Below, in pieces: positions 18,883 to 27,460 of a stretch of 64,000 nt of DNA. Source of the DNA: Tistrella mobilis. GTDB taxonomy: Bacteria > Pseudomonadota > Alphaproteobacteria > Tistrellales > Tistrellaceae. The stretch is from positions 1 to 64,000 of the forward strand of contig NZ_JBBIAB010000005.1 in NCBI RefSeq assembly GCF_039634785.1, given 5' to 3'. The notes beneath the pieces were generated by a model. The model searched no databases. It was not told the DNA's origin and was given only the letters and a program-made list of their open reading frames with translations. Numbering within the stretch: position 1 is the stretch's first letter; every line of letters starts with the position of its first letter. A program made the position numbers and the translations under genes.

Positions 18883-21009
18883 ATGTCCACCAACACGGCA
18901 GAGGGCAGGCCCGCGGGGGCCCTGCCCGACAGAGTTCCGGCGGCGCCGCGGTGCGCCGTCCTCATCGGACCTTATGGAACCGGCAAGACCAGCCTGCTCG
19001 AGGCCATGCTGTGGATCTCGGGCACCACCGGCCGGCTGGGCCGGGTGGCCGACGGTACCGCCCGGGGCGACGCCTGGCCCGAAGCACGCGGCCAGATCTC
19101 GGGCGGGTTGACCCTCAACACCGCCCGCATCGACTATCTGGGCGAGCGTTGGACGATGCTCGACTGCCCCGGGGCCGCCGATTGCCGCCAGGATATGCGC
19201 GACTGCCTGACCGTCGCCGATGTGGCGGTGGTGGTCTGCGACCCCGATCCCACCCGGGTCGAGGCGCTGGCGCCGATCTTCACCCTGCTTGAGGAAATGC
19301 GCGTTCCCCACATGGTGTTCATCAATAAGGTGGATACTTTGAGCGTGCGCGTCGCCACCATCCTCGACGCCCTGCAATCCGCCAGCCGCCGGCCGCTGGT
19401 GCTGCGCGAAGTGCCGATCCGCGAACGCGGCGCCTCGGGCGAGGAGCGGGTGGTCGGCCATGTCGATCTCGCCAGTGAACGCGCCTATCGCTATCGCCCC
19501 GGATCGGCATCGGAAGTCGTGCGGCTGCCCGCCTCGCTCAGCGCCCGCGAGCAGGAAGCCCGGCAGGTGATGCTCGAAACGCTGGCCGATTTCGACGATG
19601 TCCTGCTGGAACAGCTGCTCGAGGAAACCCATCCCGACCGCAAGACCATCTATCGCGATCTCGGCCGGGAATTCGGTCGCGAGACCATCGTGCCGGTGTT
19701 CTTCGGCAATGCGCTTGAAGGCTTCGGGGTCCGGCGGCTGATGAAGGCGCTGCGCCACGAGACGCCGGATGTCGCCGTCACCGCCTGCCGCGAAGGCGTG
19801 CTCGACCCGGTCGATGCCGGGGACGAGGGGGAAGATGCGGTCCTGCGCGGTCATGACGACGGCCGGATGCGGGCCCGGCTGTTCAAGGTGCTGCATCTGC
19901 CGCATCTGGGCCGGGTCGGGATTGCGCGGCTGTGGTCGGGCCGGCTGGCCGAAGGGGATGACTTTGCCGGCCAGCGTCTGGGCCAGATCGGCATGTTCGA
20001 CGGCCCGGCCATGATCCGGCGCACCGATGCGGCGGTTGCAGGCGAAGTGGTGGTGCTGCCCCGGCTTGAAAACGTGCCGGTCGGCGTGACGGTCGATGCC
20101 AAAGGTGTGATCGCCGAGGGGGGAGCATCGGTGCCGATGCCGGTGGCCGGCCTGGTTCTGGCGGCGACCAGGGCTGCCGACGAAGCCAAGCTGGGCGCCG
20201 CCCTGGCGCGGCTGGTGGAAGAGGATCCGTCCTATCGGATCGATGCGCGCCCCGACATGTCCGAAACGGTGCTGATCGGCCAGGGGGCCCGTCATCTGGC
20301 CCTGGCGGTGGAGCGGTTGAAGCTGCGCTTCGGCATCGAGGTGGAGACCCGGCCGCCCCGGATCGCCTTCCGCGAGGCACCGCGCCGGCCGGCGGCCGCC
20401 CGGGCGCGCCACAAGCGCCAGAGCGGCGGCCATGGCCAGTTCGCCGATGTGTCCCTGGAACTCACGCACCTTGGCCGCGGCGAAGGTTTCCGGTTCGAGG
20501 ACCGGACCGTCGGCGGCTCCGTACCGCGCAATTTCGTGCCCGCCGTGGAGGCGGGCGTGCGCGACGCGATGGTCAGCGGGCCGCTTGGCTTCCCGGTGGT
20601 CGATCTGGCGGTCTCTCTGACCGATGGCCTGCATCACGCGGTCGACAGTTCCGACATGGCCTTCAGGACCGCGGCCCGCATGGCGATGATCGAGGCTCTG
20701 GGCGAGGCGGATCCGGTGCTGCTGGAACCGGTGAGGCCGGTGCGGATGACGGCACCGGGCAGTGCCACCGCCCGCATGCATGCCGCCATTCAGTCCGCTC
20801 GTGGTCAGATCCTGGGCCTGGAAGCGGTGGCCCAGCCCGTGGGGTGGGACCGTCTGGAAGCGATGGTGCCCGATGCCGAATTGCCCCGGTTGATCGACGA
20901 TCTGGCGGCCGCGACACAGGGGCTGGCGGTGATCGAAGCCGGTGAAGCCATGCTCCAGGAGGTGCCGGGCAAGCTGGGGGAGAAGCTGGCCAGAACCCAC
21001 GCCGCCTGA
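18883..21009 (+). CDS. Elongation factor G-like translational GTPase (EF-G2 type)
   Basis: A 708-residue paralogue with the EF-G domain order. The P-loop is GPYGTGKTS (residues 29-37) and the guanine-specificity motif NKVD (148-151). Switch II reads DCPGA (94-98), so the His that activates the water in canonical EF-G (DTPGH) is Ala here. Domain IV begins near RHKRQSGGHGQFADV and ends in PVRMTAPGSATARMHAA. Such paralogues occur in many alphaproteobacteria; their ribosomal role is unclear. ATG 18883 has GGGGAGGA 4 bases upstream; an in-frame start at 18829 has none. It is transcribed away from the SOS cassette. Confidence 0.88.
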   Translation: MSTNTAEGRPAGALPDRVPAAPRCAVLIGPYGTGKTSLLEAMLWISGTTGRLGRVADGTARGDAWPEARGQISGGLTLNTARIDYLGERWTMLDCPGAADCRQDMRDCLTVADVAVVVCDPDPTRVEALAPIFTLLEEMRVPHMVFINKVDTLSVRVATILDALQSASRRPLVLREVPIRERGASGEERVVGHVDLASERAYRYRPGSASEVVRLPASLSAREQEARQVMLETLADFDDVLLEQLLEETHPDRKTIYRDLGREFGRETIVPVFFGNALEGFGVRRLMKALRHETPDVAVTACREGVLDPVDAGDEGEDAVLRGHDDGRMRARLFKVLHLPHLGRVGIARLWSGRLAEGDDFAGQRLGQIGMFDGPAMIRRTDAAVAGEVVVLPRLENVPVGVTVDAKGVIAEGGASVPMPVAGLVLAATRAADEAKLGAALARLVEEDPSYRIDARPDMSETVLIGQGARHLALAVERLKLRFGIEVETRPPRIAFREAPRRPAAARARHKRQSGGHGQFADVSLELTHLGRGEGFRFEDRTVGGSVPRNFVPAVEAGVRDAMVSGPLGFPVVDLAVSLTDGLHHAVDSSDMAFRTAARMAMIEALGEADPVLLEPVRPVRMTAPGSATARMHAAIQSARGQILGLEAVAQPVGWDRLEAMVPDAELPRLIDDLAAATQGLAVIEAGEAMLQEVPGKLGEKLARTHAA

Positions 21010-21040
21010 TCGCCCGATCCACCCGACCGTTGGCCATCAT

Positions 21041-21080
21041 CCATCATCGCCCGACCCCTACAGGGGGCGGGCGATGATGG
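21041..21080 (+). repeat. Long perfect inverted repeat downstream of the EF-G-like gene
   Basis: Arms of 13 bases, CCATCATCGCCCG (21041-21053) and CGGGCGATGATGG (21068-21080), pair perfectly, and the loop contains a further CCCC/GGGG pairing. There is no T run. Its place 31 bases after the stop suggests an mRNA 3' stabiliser or a Rho-assisted terminator. Confidence 0.6.
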
Positions 21081-21290
21081 GTGTCGGGCATGGTCTTGAA
21101 AAATGCCACGATGCCGGGCTCTGCCTTGCGTCCGCCACGGGGGCCTGCAACACTTCCCGGGCTGGATGAGGGGCCGGGCTGGATGAGGGGCACGGTCGTG
21201 TGATGGATCGCGACCGGCGGGCGAGAACGGCAGGGGCCCGGTGGCCCCGATCGCGCCCGATGGCTTCGAGCGCAAGAGGGCATCGCGCAG

Positions 21291-24200
21291 GTGCGCATCG
21301 GCTGGCATCGGGACAAGACTCCATCCGCACAGACAGTGGCGGCCGGAGACGCAGATCATGATGACGGCGGGGCTTCGGCATCGCTGTCGCATTCTGCTGT
21401 CAATACGTCCGATGTCAGCTTTGGCCGGCTGATCCGGCCGATCCTGGGGGTGATGACCATCGGTCTGGTTCTTGTGGGCGCGATCGTCGTGACCGCAGCC
21501 GGCGTGCAGGACCAGACGGCACTGAACCAGCAGCAGCGCCTGATCCGCGATCTGCTGAACGCCCGCATGTCGACCCTGGAACGGACCGTGGTCGACTATG
21601 CCTGGTGGGACGAGGCCCTCGCCGCAACGACCCCTCCGCTTGACGACGTCTGGCTCGACGATAATTTCGGGGCCTATCTGCGCAGGACCTTTGCCGTCGA
21701 CGGCAGTCTGGTGATGGGAACCTCCGGACCACCAGTCTATCTTTCTGCCGGTGAAGGATTCTCTGCGGACGAGATCGATATCCTTCCGTCGATGCTGGCA
21801 CCCCTGGTTGAAACCGCTCTGGCGACAGGCGGGCAGGAGCCGCGGCCTGTGAAACGGACGATCAGGATCGACGACAGCATCGTTTTTGCGGTGGCCGCCC
21901 GCATCGCGCCTTTCGCAATCGAGGGCACGGTTCCGCCAACCGAGGAGCCCGATCACGCATTGGTCATCTTTCAGCGTCTGGATCGCAATTTTCTGGGGCA
22001 TGACGTAATCGGGGGGCTGCCTGATGTGGCCCTGGCCCTGACGATGCCGCAGGGGGATGCCGCCCTGGCACTGGATGGTCCGGATGGTGCCCCCGTCGCC
22101 TGGGTCACCTGGAGGCCCGACCAACCCGGTCGGGCCCTTCTGGAGAGCATATTGCCGCTGGTCGTCATCGCGCTTCTGCTGATGTCGGCGCTGGTCTGGA
22201 GTGCGGCCGCCCGGGCGCGTCTGGCCGTGGGGAGCCTGACACATAATGCGCGGCTGCTTGCGGACCGCAACCGGCGGCTCAGCGAGCAGGAACAGCGCTT
22301 TCGTGATGTTGCCGGCATCGCCAGCGACTGGATCTGGGAAACCGATGTGGAAGGCCGGTTCATCTACGTTTCCCGCCGGATCGTGGATCGACTGGGGATT
22401 CCGGCCGACCGGCTGATCGGCACCCGCCGCGCCGAATTACCGGCCATGGCCTGGCGGCGCGCCGAAGAGCGGCGCTGGCGACGGCACCTGGACGAGATGG
22501 CAGCCGGTGTCGCCTTCGACGGCCTGCGCTACGAATTGCTGGATGCCCATGGGCGTCGCCGGGTGATTGAAGAAGCGGGGCGGCCGATCCTGGATGCGCG
22601 CGGTCGGGTGATCGGCCATCGCGGTGTCTCGACCGACATCACCGATCGCATGGAGGCGGAAGCCCGGGCCTGGGCTGCACATCGCCTGATGCTGGATGCG
22701 CTGGACAGCACGCGCGAGGGCATCGCGATCTATGATCGCGACCTCAGGCTGGTGATCGTGAACCGCCGCATGGTCGATCTGTTTCAGGTGGTTGCGGATC
22801 TTCTGGTGCCCGGCACCCTGCTCGAGGATCTGGTGCGCGCCGCGGTCGATCGCGGCGCCTATGGCGGCGACAGCCGGTTTTCGGTCGAGGCGGCGATGCG
22901 CCGTTACGGCGACATCGTCCACCATCGCAGCGATGCGCTGATCGATGTCCACATGGCCGATGGTCGCCTGCTGGAGTTGAGCGAGCGTGCCACGGCCGAT
23001 GGCGGGCTGGTGGTCGTCGCCCGCGACGCGACCGATGTTCGCCGGCGTGAACGCGCCCTGGCTGAAAGCGAGGAGCGGTTCCGGGCAATTGCCGAGGCGG
23101 CGCCGCTGCCGATGCTGATCGTGATGCAGGAGGGCCGGCGCCTGCTCTTCGCCAACCGTGCGGCGGTAGACGCCTTCGGACTGGACGATCTGGTCGGCGG
23201 CCAGACCGAAGGCGGGTTGATCTTCGACCGGCTGTTCGCAGACCCGGGGGCGGCGGCGCTGATCATGGCCGAGTTGAGCGGCCGGGCCGCGGCGGAGCGG
23301 GTCGAAGCCCCCATGATCCGGGCCGGCGATCGCGCCTTCTGGGGCCTGCTCAGCGCCTGTGCCCTGCGCTATGGCGGTGCGGCATCCCTGCTGGTGGTGG
23401 TGCACGACATCACCGATCGGCGCATGGCCGAGGATGCGCTGCGCAGTCGCGAGACCCGCCTGCGCCGCCAGAACGGGGCCATTGCTGCGATCGCCCATGG
23501 TGGTGGCCTGTTTACCGGCGACCCCGCCAGCGTCATCCGGGTGGTGAGCGAAACGGCGGCGGAGATCATCGATGTCGGCCGGGTTTCCGTCTGGCTGGCG
23601 GATACGATGCAGACCCGGGCGGGTACGCACGCTCCGGATCCGACCGATTTCATGTGCATCGATCATTTCGATGCGCGTGCCGGCAGTCATCTGCCGACCG
23701 ATGGACGGCACATCTCGGTGGCCGGAATGCCGCGCTATTTTGAGGCATTGCTGCCTGAACGCGCGCTGGTGGTGGGGGATGCCCGTTTCCATCCGGCAAT
23801 GACCGAGGTGATGACACTGCCGCGCTTTGGCGACAGCCTGGGCGCGCTGATGGATGCGACCGTCCGGGTCGACGGCCGGGTGGTCGGCATCCTGTGCTGC
23901 GAGCATTTCGGCTCCCCCCGGCATTGGGCGCAGGACGAGGTCAATTTCGTGGGCTCCCTGGCCGATCTGATTGCCCTTGCCCTGGTGGGGGCAGAACGCA
24001 GGCGCGCCGAGGCCGCCCTGATGGAGGCCAAGGAGACGGCCGAGCTGGCCAATCGTGCGAAAAGCGAGTTCCTGGCCAATATGAGCCACGAGCTGCGCAC
24101 CCCGCTGAATGCGGTGATCGGCTTTTCCGAAATGATCGCGCTTGAGACGCTGGGGCCGGTCGGCAACCCCCGCTATCTGGAATATGCCCACGATATCACC

Positions 24201-24806
24201 GAGAGTGGCGGCCATTTGCTGGCGGTGATCAGCGACATCCTCGACATGTCGAAGATCGAAGCGGGGCGCCTGGATCTCGACGAGCGGCCGGTCGATCTGC
24301 GGGCAATGGCATCGCGTGCCCGGGGGATGGTTCAGGCGCGTGCCGATGCCGGCGGCATCACCCTGGAGACCGAGCTGCCGCCCGGCCTGCCACCGGTTCT
24401 GGTGGATGAGCGGCGCATGAAACAGGTGCTGCTGAACCTTCTTTCCAATGCGGTGAAGTTTACCGAGCCGGGAGGCGGGGTGACCCTGGCGGCGGTGCCG
24501 GGCAGGGATGGCGGCATGGACATCACCGTGACCGACACCGGCATCGGCATCGCCCCTGAGGATCTGCCCAAGGTGTTGACCCCCTTCGGGCAGATCGAGA
24601 GTGCCTTGAGCCGTCGTTTTGAAGGCACCGGGCTCGGCCTTCCCCTGTCCAAGGCGATCGTGGAGTTGCATGGTGGCCGGCTGCTGCTCGACAGCCGGCC
24701 TGGCCAGGGAACCACCGTCACGGTTCATCTGCCTGCGGCGCGGGTGGTCGGACGCGGCGGGCTCTGGTTGATGGGCGCCCCGGGCCGGCATCCTGCACCG
24801 GGGTGA
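21291..24806 (+). CDS. CHASE4-PAS-GAF membrane sensor histidine kinase
   Basis: A 1171-residue kinase. The first membrane segment (about 48-71) and the second (about 284-307) enclose a periplasmic CHASE4-like domain whose signature DYAWWDEA lies at about 99-106. Three PAS regions follow (near 320-450, 460-580 and 590-710; the first contains SDWIWETDVEGRFIYVSRR), then a GAF domain (about 735-890) with RALVVGDARFHP, then HisKA with His933 in MSHELRTP and an ATPase domain with NLLSNAVKF, DTGIGI and GTGLGLPLS. No receiver domain is attached. The start is GTG 21291, weakly supported. It sits just beyond the 3' end of the filament operon, 159 bases from the pseudopilin gene and facing it; functional linkage is inference. 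Confidence 0.85.
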   Translation: MRIGWHRDKTPSAQTVAAGDADHDDGGASASLSHSAVNTSDVSFGRLIRPILGVMTIGLVLVGAIVVTAAGVQDQTALNQQQRLIRDLLNARMSTLERTVVDYAWWDEALAATTPPLDDVWLDDNFGAYLRRTFAVDGSLVMGTSGPPVYLSAGEGFSADEIDILPSMLAPLVETALATGGQEPRPVKRTIRIDDSIVFAVAARIAPFAIEGTVPPTEEPDHALVIFQRLDRNFLGHDVIGGLPDVALALTMPQGDAALALDGPDGAPVAWVTWRPDQPGRALLESILPLVVIALLLMSALVWSAAARARLAVGSLTHNARLLADRNRRLSEQEQRFRDVAGIASDWIWETDVEGRFIYVSRRIVDRLGIPADRLIGTRRAELPAMAWRRAEERRWRRHLDEMAAGVAFDGLRYELLDAHGRRRVIEEAGRPILDARGRVIGHRGVSTDITDRMEAEARAWAAHRLMLDALDSTREGIAIYDRDLRLVIVNRRMVDLFQVVADLLVPGTLLEDLVRAAVDRGAYGGDSRFSVEAAMRRYGDIVHHRSDALIDVHMADGRLLELSERATADGGLVVVARDATDVRRRERALAESEERFRAIAEAAPLPMLIVMQEGRRLLFANRAAVDAFGLDDLVGGQTEGGLIFDRLFADPGAAALIMAELSGRAAAERVEAPMIRAGDRAFWGLLSACALRYGGAASLLVVVHDITDRRMAEDALRSRETRLRRQNGAIAAIAHGGGLFTGDPASVIRVVSETAAEIIDVGRVSVWLADTMQTRAGTHAPDPTDFMCIDHFDARAGSHLPTDGRHISVAGMPRYFEALLPERALVVGDARFHPAMTEVMTLPRFGDSLGALMDATVRVDGRVVGILCCEHFGSPRHWAQDEVNFVGSLADLIALALVGAERRRAEAALMEAKETAELANRAKSEFLANMSHELRTPLNAVIGFSEMIALETLGPVGNPRYLEYAHDITESGGHLLAVISDILDMSKIEAGRLDLDERPVDLRAMASRARGMVQARADAGGITLETELPPGLPPVLVDERRMKQVLLNLLSNAVKFTEPGGGVTLAAVPGRDGGMDITVTDTGIGIAPEDLPKVLTPFGQIESALSRRFEGTGLGLPLSKAIVELHGGRLLLDSRPGQGTTVTVHLPAARVVGRGGLWLMGAPGRHPAPG

Positions 24807-24843
24807 TCACGCGCGGGACCAGGCCCTGCAGGACAGGCGGTCC

Positions 24844-24896
24844 CGGCTCTGGCGGCAGGGGATCCCCCGGTGGTGGTGGCGGCAGGGCCAGAGCCG
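24844..24896. repeat. Inverted repeat between convergent genes
   Basis: Perfect 10-base arms, CGGCTCTGGC (24844-24853) and GCCAGAGCCG (24887-24896), separated by 33 bases of G-rich sequence. It lies in the 159-base gap between the CHASE4 kinase and the pseudopilin gene, where transcription must end from both sides. No T run is present. Confidence 0.45.
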
Positions 24897-24965
24897 AAAG
24901 GGCCGTACCCAATACCGCCACACGCGCCAATGCCGTCACCGGCGGACAGAACCGGGCCGATCTCA

Positions 24966-25676
24966 CTACATCAGCACCTGAACGAGACAGGTATCGGTTG
25001 CGGCCAGATTGTAGATATTGCTGCCGGTCACCTGACAGGCGGCCGTGCTGGTGACCACCGATCCGGTACCCGGCAGTCCGTCATCCAGTTCCACATCCAG
25101 CCGACGTGCCTGATCGACGGTCAGCAGGGGCGTTGAATTACCAGTGGTTGAGCCAGTGGTCATGCTGCCGATTCTGAGCCACACCCCGCTCGTTGCCCCA
25201 ACCGTCGCCGAGACCAGCTGGTATTGTCCGCCCAGAGGCGTGGACGGCGCTGATGTGCCGCCTGGCGACATCTTGAGATTGGTCAGGAACTGAGCGGCGG
25301 TCAGATGACGCCAGGCCTCGAGGCTCTCCTGGTCGGCACCACTGCCTGACAATGTGCCATCACCGTTTCCTCCTTCCGCGTCCATGGCCAGAGTCCGACT
25401 ATCCAGAAAGTCGCCGGGCAGGGCGCCATAGCGTTCCTGAAACTGACTGAAGGCGGTGCGGATGGCACCGACCTCCGATACGAAGGCCTGAACACGACTG
25501 TTCCCGACCATGCCCTGGGCCTGCAGAACGGTACCGACCAGCAGGGCGATGACCACAAGCGCAATGGCCACCTCGACCAGGGTGAAGCCGCGATCGTCTT
25601 CGGTTATGCCGGGCCCGGCGGCGGGATGGTTCGGATCGGGATGACCGGCTGCGGAACGGGTTCGGATGCTCGTCAT
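24966..25676 (-). CDS. Type IV pilin / type II pseudopilin with class III signal
   Basis: A 236-residue prepilin. A 30-residue leader precedes the cleavage motif RG-FTLVE (Gly30, Phe31, Glu35), followed by a hydrophobic stretch to about residue 50. The rest is a globular Gly/Ser/Thr-rich domain with two Cys close to the end (AACQ and DTCL) that could form the C-terminal disulfide loop of many pilins. It is last in the operon and its start overlaps the secretin stop by 4 bases. Length and the ALPGDFLDSRTLAMDA segment point to a major subunit or MSHA/Gsp-type pilin; which of the two cannot be told. Confidence 0.88.
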   Translation of the reverse strand: MTSIRTRSAAGHPDPNHPAAGPGITEDDRGFTLVEVAIALVVIALLVGTVLQAQGMVGNSRVQAFVSEVGAIRTAFSQFQERYGALPGDFLDSRTLAMDAEGGNGDGTLSGSGADQESLEAWRHLTAAQFLTNLKMSPGGTSAPSTPLGGQYQLVSATVGATSGVWLRIGSMTTGSTTGNSTPLLTVDQARRLDVELDDGLPGTGSVVTSTAACQVTGSNIYNLAATDTCLVQVLM

Positions 25677-27460
25677 TGTGGTGTGCTTTCACTTTCCGGG
25701 ATGGACCGGCCGGGTGTCGGGGCCGGTCTGGTGGATGGCGGTGTGGTTGCAGGGGAGGGGGAAGCTGCAGGAAAGGGCAGGGGCCGCGGATCGGTGGTGA
25801 AGCCGCGATACAGGTCGATATCGGCGGGGGCGATCGTGCCGCCGGTGTCGTCGGGCAGAATCGTGGCGCGCAGGAAGACCACCAGTTCCACCGTATGGCT
25901 GGCATCGGTATCGGCGCGGAACAGCCGCCCCACCCAGGGCAGATCCTTCAGCACCGGGGCGCCGCTTTCGTCGAAGCGCGCGCGCTCTTCCATCAGCCCG
26001 CCCATGATCATGATCTCGCCCGACCGGATGCGCAGAACCGAGTCCAGCTCGCGGACCTCCACCACCGGCACCAGGCTTTCCACCTGGTTCTGAGAGGCGA
26101 TGGCGACGCCCGGATCGGCGACCTCCCGGGCGATGCGGGTGATGGTCGGCCGGACGGTCATGACGACCGAGCGTTCATCGGCCGCGATTGCCGGTTGCAC
26201 GCTCAGCACCAGCCCGATGGGTACGGTGTTCAGCTTCGAATTGACCGTCAGGGTCACGTCGCCGGTGTCGTCATCGGTCTCACGCTCGACGTCCAGGGTG
26301 AAGTAGACCGCGTTCTCGGCGACCTTGAGCAGCGCCGTCTGGTTGTTGAGCACGGTGAGGCGTGGGCTGGAGAGCGTGCGCACCGCACCGAAGCGGGCGG
26401 CCAGCCCGACCAGGGCGTCGATGTCGGATCCGCTCACCCGGATGCCCAGGACATCGTCGACCCCGTTTGCGATCCGCGCGGCCGGGGCGCCGAACCGGCC
26501 GGCGATGGCGACGTCTCCCGACAGGATCGCGGACCAGTCGATTCCGGCCTCGTAGCCTTCGTCGAGTGCGACCTCCACGACACGGGCCTCGATCAGAACC
26601 TGCCGTCCGGTGGTCCGGCGCAGGCCGGCGATGACCCGGCGGACGATGTCCTGGGCGTGGCGGTCGCCATAGACGGCGATTACGCCGGTGCGTGGGTTGA
26701 CGCTCAAACGGGGCCGGCGGTCATCCGCCGGATCGGCGACCTGGGCGGCATCATCGCCGGGAATGCCGAGGGCGGCCGCCAGTGTGCGTATGGCATCGTT
26801 CCAGAAGGCGCCGTCCGTATGGTTGCGGATGGCGATGGACGAGCCGTTGCGGTCGGCCGTGCCGCCGCTGCCGGTGCCGACGGTGCCGAGTTCCGACGAG
26901 GCCGCGACGCCGCCATCCACCCGGCGAACCATGTCCGGCTGATCGATGCGGTAGATGCGGACCACCGGCCGATCGCGTTCGACCAGAAGCACGCCGCCTT
27001 CGATCCGGTAGACGAAATTCACCTGACGGCCGATCGCCGCCAGTGCCTTGCCGAGCGGCACGCCCGAGAGGCTGACCCGGACCATGCCGGCAAGGGTCGG
27101 ATCGACCACCACGCCCACACTCGCCTGATGGGCCAGATCTTCCACCACCTCGACAATCGGGATCTGGCCGGCGACCCGGATGTCGACCGGGCGGGACAGA
27201 ATGGCCCGGGCTTCCGGACCAGGCGCCGGATCGTCCAGCTCGCCATCCCCCTCCAGCGGGGGCAGTTGTGGCGGTATCGGCTGCGGAGCCGGCCTTGTAT
27301 CCGGCGGTGGTGTCGCTGCAGGCACGCCTCCGATCGCCCGATAGTCGCGGCGCTCCAGACCCAGCGCCCGGTCGCGCGGATCGGCTGTGCCACAGGCGGT
27401 GAGAGCGAGGAGAACGAGGACGAGCAGAAAGGGCCGGGTGAGGCCGGGGGCAGCGGTCAT
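25673..27460 (-). CDS. Secretin, MshL/PilQ/GspD type, lipoprotein
   Basis: A 595-residue outer-membrane secretin. The N-terminus is a lipoprotein signal with lipobox LTAC (Cys23 or so). An STN-like domain (VDIRVAGQIPIVEVVEDLA) and an N domain with NPRTGVIAVYGDRHAQDIV precede the secretin core: VLIEARVVEVALDEGYEAGIDW, then VLNNQTALLKVAENAVYF, then SGEIMIMGGLMEERARF. Domain order and length best resemble MshL. As a lipoprotein it could reach the outer membrane without a separate pilotin. It overlaps its neighbours on both sides by 4 bases, so secretin and pilin are translationally coupled. Confidence 0.9.
   Translation of the reverse strand: MTAAPGLTRPFLLVLVLLALTACGTADPRDRALGLERRDYRAIGGVPAATPPPDTRPAPQPIPPQLPPLEGDGELDDPAPGPEARAILSRPVDIRVAGQIPIVEVVEDLAHQASVGVVVDPTLAGMVRVSLSGVPLGKALAAIGRQVNFVYRIEGGVLLVERDRPVVRIYRIDQPDMVRRVDGGVAASSELGTVGTGSGGTADRNGSSIAIRNHTDGAFWNDAIRTLAAALGIPGDDAAQVADPADDRRPRLSVNPRTGVIAVYGDRHAQDIVRRVIAGLRRTTGRQVLIEARVVEVALDEGYEAGIDWSAILSGDVAIAGRFGAPAARIANGVDDVLGIRVSGSDIDALVGLAARFGAVRTLSSPRLTVLNNQTALLKVAENAVYFTLDVERETDDDTGDVTLTVNSKLNTVPIGLVLSVQPAIAADERSVVMTVRPTITRIAREVADPGVAIASQNQVESLVPVVEVRELDSVLRIRSGEIMIMGGLMEERARFDESGAPVLKDLPWVGRLFRADTDASHTVELVVFLRATILPDDTGGTIAPADIDLYRGFTTDPRPLPFPAASPSPATTPPSTRPAPTPGRSIPESESTPQ

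Noticed and set aside
18091-21000. Upstream continuation of the imuA frame to give a 1354-residue protein
   Set aside because: Most of it is antisense to the EF-G-like gene and upstream of the imuA promoter. Only the part up to ATG 18402 is worth considering.
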